The position numbers and the translations under genes are program-made. Below are positions 6,975 through 10,789 of a DNA stretch of 10,789 nt, piece after piece. Under the pieces are notes generated by a model. It saw nothing but the letters and a program-made list of their open reading frames with translations. It was not told the DNA's origin and did no database searches. Each line of letters opens with the position of its first letter. Position 1 is the first letter of the stretch. This DNA is from Bacteroidota bacterium (lineage in GTDB: Bacteria; Bacteroidota; Bacteroidia; Bacteroidales; Lentimicrobiaceae), in assembly GCA_023428585.1 (NCBI GenBank), contig JAEYXG010000286.1, forward strand, positions 1-10,789, written 5' to 3'.

Positions 6975-9900
6975 TTAGAAGTTCAGTATTAAACCAAGGC
7001 GTATCTGACGAGGTGAACTGTAATTGTATGGACTATTGATACGAATACTATATAAGTCGCGGAATGCCTGGGGATCAAGCTGATCTTCAATCTGATTCTG
7101 ATATTCGGCAGCGGCCAAATAACCATCGTCATCAGGATTACCTGTGGCTCCGTATACACTCATTATATTCTTTGAATCAAATATATTAAGTACTTGGAGA
7201 TATATATTTAGATATGAGGAACGGTTTTCATTCCATGCTATATTGATGTCCTTGTCAATTCTTCCGTCCACCCTAAATTGCCAAGGCAGGCGTGAACCAT
7301 TGATTGAACCATCAATAATGCCTGATTGACCAAGGGCAACAATCTTACTGGACCTTGTGTACGGAGTTCCTGAACCACCAAATATGGTAAAGTTTACACC
7401 TGTATTCTTTAGCAACTGCATTGATTTAACTACTTCCTTACCTGCTTCATCGGTCTTGGTTCTTCTAATAACCGGCCCATTATACTCCTTGCCTTCACCA
7501 TAGCGATAGTCAAGCATAAGATTGATAGCATGACGACGGTCGAAACTCATAGGGAATAATGTACGGAGGTTAGGTTGTCCAGTCTGGATCAAGCCTTTTG
7601 CAAATTCAGGATCAGAACCCGTTCCATTGGCAAACTGTAAGGTATAGCTGGCTCTCACCCTGGTATTAGTGGTACGACGCATATCATAAGATACTGTTAA
7701 ACCCTTGACAGTAGAGAAGTCAATATTATTATATGAATAATAAGTTTTTGGATAGGCTGCAGTATAACGGAAAGCTTGTATCTGATCACGAATCTCACGA
7801 TAGTATGCTGAAAGAGTAAGTGATGAACTTGCAGACAAACGTTGCTGGAATCCAAGCTCGTAGTCAATGGTCTTTTCAGGTTTCAGATTAGGATTATTAA
7901 TATCCGGACTTCCCTGAAGTGGCAGATAATAATAAGAGAGAGGACTCATGCGCAATGCGTAGGTTGGACGTTGTGTCAGCACATCATAATGTGCGAAGAA
8001 CAATGCTTCATCAGATATTGGGAATGAAAAAGAAACACGAGGCATAACGGAGACCTGTGGTTCATAATCACTGAAAGCCTTTGATGATACTGTAACATTA
8101 TCTTTATCAACAAGATATGGAGTAACACCATTACCAGCATCCAATGTAGTAGTTGGATCGGTAACAACAAGTCCTTCTGAGTTGAACCAGTTATTTCCGT
8201 CACGGTATCCCATTATTGCAGTTGGATTCCTCAAATTGTCAACATAAACAACATAGTCATCACCCATATTTGCAGGATGTGAACCAAGGTCGTTAACTTC
8301 ACTTACTGTTCTTGCCTGATACAAAGTATAAGGATCAGTCAGCACCTTTTGATTTGCATCAAATCGGTCAACACGTAATCCAATATTAAAGATCAAGTCA
8401 TCAAAAGCAAATTTATCCTGCACATAACCAGCCATATAAATAGGTGTGAAAGGAGCAATCTCACGGGTATACATGCCATTCTCATCCTGTTTGGTGAAGA
8501 AATCATCGAAACTCGGACTTTCAGAAAGTTTCATCTTTTCACCGGTATATGAATAACCACTATAGTTAGCAAGGAAACTGCCATTATTAAATAATTCGTC
8601 GGGGCTAAACATATCAACTGATATGGCTTTATCTAACGACTTTGTGAACAGTTTGCCATTGGCATCATAGTAATTAATCGTGTAGGTATTGATATCATAG
8701 GAATCAACATCAATCCAGTCAGTACCATCTGTAGGAAGTCCTAACTGCTGACGCAGGTTTATATCAAAGTTACGTTGTGAGGCCTGGTCATATTTACGGT
8801 CATAATAAATGGTATCCATAAATACATTATCAAGATAGACGAGGTTTGGATTAGCAACATCAAGCTGTTCAATGTGAGAATTGGTCAAACCGCGCATCAG
8901 TTCCCATAAAGCATTTGGAGCATAGGTATAGTACCTATCAACACGCTGTTCATAGATAAAACCAAATTGAAGTGCATGGTTGCCTATATCGGCAGATGCA
9001 TTGGCATTCAAAGCATATTGCTCATTATCAGAAACCTGGTAAGCGGACTGAGTAGTACCAATCTGTAAAGCACCCGGAGCACCCCAGTAGCCATAAGCAC
9101 CATCAGCACCCATACCATTAAGCAAACCACCTCCTTCAATTATCCTGTTCAGATTAGCATGGTAAGCAGTTGAAGGGAAGAGTTCATAATATTGACGAGT
9201 ATAATTGGCTGTAATCGGATTGGCATCACCAGGTGTGAAATTGACATCAGTATCTACGAATCCGTTATGAATATAAGCAGTTTTCCCACTCACCGAGTCA
9301 AAAGCAAGTTCGTTTGTATATGAACGCTGTTTAGCTGTTTCATACTTACCAAGATAACCGTAACGCAACAGATCATCTTTATGGTTGGCATCCTGAACTG
9401 TTTGAGTAGATTTAGTATAGTCGGCCTGAATGGTGTAATATACATTCTTTATAAATGACTTTCCATCAGGGTCAGCGGGAAAACGTTGAGTGAAACGACC
9501 AAAGACCCTCCATGTATTGCCAATAATCTGCGCATTATTTTTATAGTTGAACATTGACTGTGCATAGCTGAAATTCTTCCCGTCAGAATAATTGATAGAT
9601 CCACCAAGTGACAGGTTGATATTCGGGCCGGTTTTAACGTCCAACTTACCTGAAGCATTGATATCAAGACTTTCAGTATTAAGTGTTGATTTTGAATATT
9701 CAAGGTGCTCTTTTCTGATAAAGTTGGTATTATAATAGGTACCTAAACCTGAACCAGTCAATCTGAGTGGATTGAGTTCAAGTTCTTTTAGCACATCGTC
9801 CTTAACCTTATATACACCTGTAGCAGTAGGGCGGCTATCTTTATTATAGGTTACTTCACCAGCAATAAAATAGCCAAGTAATGCACTTTTCTTTTCACCA

Positions 9901-10694
9901 TTTTCATCCCGGCTCCAGAGCAGTGGACCCTGCATATTCAAACCTGCCCGGTTATAACCGAAGGCATCCAGATATTCAGATGTTTGCAGTTCAATACCGG
10001 CACCAAATTCACGGCTGGGGCCTTTGGTAGTAACGTTAATAATACCACCAGTAGCATCACCATATTGAGCAGGAACTCCTGAAAGGATAACAGAAACCTG
10101 TTCAATGGCAGATTCAGGTAGTGAAGATGAACCACGAACCCTGATTCCGTCTATATACATTACAGTACCATCAGCTCTTTGTCCACGAACACTACCACGT
10201 TCACCATCTGATGAGAACACACCACCTACTGTAGTTGCAATAGCATTTGCCGAGCGGTTAGGCATCTTTGCAATTTCCTCTGATGTAACTGTTGCTCCCA
10301 CTGATGTTTTATCCTTATCGATCAAGGGAACTTTATAATCAATGACTTCGAACTCAGTAAGTTCAACCATCGTTGATTCCATATTAATATCAGAGAAGGT
10401 GATCTGGTCTGATTTGATTTGAATACCCTTGATCAATACAGGTTTATAACCTACATAGGTTGCTTTCAAATCATACTTACCAGGAGTAATCGGCTTAATG
10501 GTATAGTTACCATCAAAGTCGGAAGTTGTACCTCCAGCTTGTGTCCCCCCAAGTTCAACGATAATATTCACAAATGGGATAGGTTCATTTGTGGTCTTAT
10601 CGAGTACTTTCCCTCTTAGGGTTCCCGATTGTGAGAACACTAACAGATTCGCTGTCAGTACCAACCAAAAAGTTAGTAGAAGATTTCTGATCAT
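6975..10694 (-). CDS. TonB-dependent receptor with N-terminal carboxypeptidase regulatory-like domain
   Basis: This is an intact 1239-aa outer-membrane receptor. A signal peptide (MIRNLLLTFWLVLTANLLVFS, cleavage near residue 21) is followed by a CarboxypepD_reg-like beta-sandwich at 24-110, with GTLRGKVLDKTTNEPIPFVNI and DFDGNYTIKPITPGKYDLKATYVGY. A possible Ton box, FEVIDYKVPLI, lies at 115-125. The plug spans about 130-230 with MYIDGIRVRG and the typical exit VPAQYGDATGGIINVTTKG (207-225). The remainder is a large barrel with long extracellular loops, ending in RQIRLGLILNF with a terminal phenylalanine as in barrel proteins folded by BamA. It would use TonB/ExbBD energy to move a ligand across the outer membrane. 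The layout resembles Oar-type receptors more than SusC, and no SusD partner follows. It is the first gene of the operon, with a candidate promoter 59 bases upstream. The substrate is unknown. Confidence 0.93.
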   Translation of the reverse strand: MIRNLLLTFWLVLTANLLVFSQSGTLRGKVLDKTTNEPIPFVNIIVELGGTQAGGTTSDFDGNYTIKPITPGKYDLKATYVGYKPVLIKGIQIKSDQITFSDINMESTMVELTEFEVIDYKVPLIDKDKTSVGATVTSEEIAKMPNRSANAIATTVGGVFSSDGERGSVRGQRADGTVMYIDGIRVRGSSSLPESAIEQVSVILSGVPAQYGDATGGIINVTTKGPSREFGAGIELQTSEYLDAFGYNRAGLNMQGPLLWSRDENGEKKSALLGYFIAGEVTYNKDSRPTATGVYKVKDDVLKELELNPLRLTGSGLGTYYNTNFIRKEHLEYSKSTLNTESLDINASGKLDVKTGPNINLSLGGSINYSDGKNFSYAQSMFNYKNNAQIIGNTWRVFGRFTQRFPADPDGKSFIKNVYYTIQADYTKSTQTVQDANHKDDLLRYGYLGKYETAKQRSYTNELAFDSVSGKTAYIHNGFVDTDVNFTPGDANPITANYTRQYYELFPSTAYHANLNRIIEGGGLLNGMGADGAYGYWGAPGALQIGTTQSAYQVSDNEQYALNANASADIGNHALQFGFIYEQRVDRYYTYAPNALWELMRGLTNSHIEQLDVANPNLVYLDNVFMDTIYYDRKYDQASQRNFDINLRQQLGLPTDGTDWIDVDSYDINTYTINYYDANGKLFTKSLDKAISVDMFSPDELFNNGSFLANYSGYSYTGEKMKLSESPSFDDFFTKQDENGMYTREIAPFTPIYMAGYVQDKFAFDDLIFNIGLRVDRFDANQKVLTDPYTLYQARTVSEVNDLGSHPANMGDDYVVYVDNLRNPTAIMGYRDGNNWFNSEGLVVTDPTTTLDAGNGVTPYLVDKDNVTVSSKAFSDYEPQVSVMPRVSFSFPISDEALFFAHYDVLTQRPTYALRMSPLSYYYLPLQGSPDINNPNLKPEKTIDYELGFQQRLSASSSLTLSAYYREIRDQIQAFRYTAAYPKTYYSYNNIDFSTVKGLTVSYDMRRTTNTRVRASYTLQFANGTGSDPEFAKGLIQTGQPNLRTLFPMSFDRRHAINLMLDYRYGEGKEYNGPVIRRTKTDEAGKEVVKSMQLLKNTGVNFTIFGGSGTPYTRSSKIVALGQSGIIDGSINGSRLPWQFRVDGRIDKDINIAWNENRSSYLNIYLQVLNIFDSKNIMSVYGATGNPDDDGYLAAAEYQNQIEDQLDPQAFRDLYSIRINSPYNYSSPRQIRLGLILNF

Positions 10695-10752
10695 ACCAAT
10701 GAAATTTTATGTTAGAATATAGGTGTTTGTGTGTAAGCTATTTTAAAGCGGG

Positions 10753-10785
10753 TAAAGGTAGCAATAAATTATTTTGCCCCACAAA
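10753..10785 (-). promoter_or_regulatory. Candidate Bacteroidota promoter for the TonB-receptor operon
   Basis: On the minus strand TTTG (10785-10782) is followed after 21 bases by TACCTTTA (10760-10753). This matches the Bacteroidota primary sigma consensus, a -33 TTTG and a -7 TAnnTTTG, at all but the last base of the -7 box. Transcription would begin near 10746, giving a leader of about 50 bases before ATG 10694. The -33 box sits at the window edge in a run of T, so its match is less informative than that of the -7 box. Confidence 0.45.
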
Positions 10786-10789
10786 AAAA

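Noticed and set aside
6975..10694. SusC-type glycan-uptake locus
   Set aside because: No SusD-like lipoprotein or glycoside hydrolase follows; the neighbours are a T9SS-like cargo and a PorV/PorQ-family barrel.

Overview
This is a Bacteroidota (Bacteroidetes) chromosomal segment; I cannot name the genus. The evidence is a CarboxypepD-type TonB-dependent receptor, a very large exported protein with a type IX secretion (T9SS)-like C-terminal domain, a PorV/PorQ-family barrel, weak or absent Shine-Dalgarno sites, and a Bacteroidota-style promoter (TTTG / TAnnTTTG-like) at the right edge. All genes lie on the minus strand, so transcription runs from high to low coordinates. No mobile element, CRISPR array, tRNA or rRNA was seen.

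Unit 1 (about 10785 to 1471) is a probable three-cistron operon for cell-surface proteins. It holds a 1239-aa TonB-dependent receptor (10694-6975), then a giant exported protein (6935-2643), then a PorV/PorQ-like outer-membrane barrel (2594-1536). Gaps between genes are about 40-50 bases, with no terminator in them. A clear intrinsic terminator closes the unit at 1471-1500.

The most notable point is that the giant gene is not intact as read. Its first 470 codons end in TAA at 5523-5525. The same reading frame then continues with no other stop for 959 codons to 2643, through conserved-looking sequence and a C-terminal sorting-like domain. The downstream part has no signal peptide of its own. 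It therefore reads as one 1430-codon gene broken by a single in-frame stop, through either a recent nonsense mutation or a sequence error. If the stop is real, the signal peptide is separated from the C-terminal domain.

Unit 2 (1432 to the left edge) is a tightly packed housekeeping cluster: greA (transcript cleavage factor), a HIT-family nucleotide hydrolase/transferase and a family-2 glycosyltransferase whose 3' end lies outside the window. Gaps are 16 and 4 bases.

The three products of unit 1 suggest one surface assembly: a TonB-powered receptor, a large surface protein with a T9SS-like tail, and a barrel related to the T9SS shuttle PorV. There is no SusD-like lipoprotein, so this is not a standard glycan-uptake locus. 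The substrate and purpose cannot be read from the sequence.
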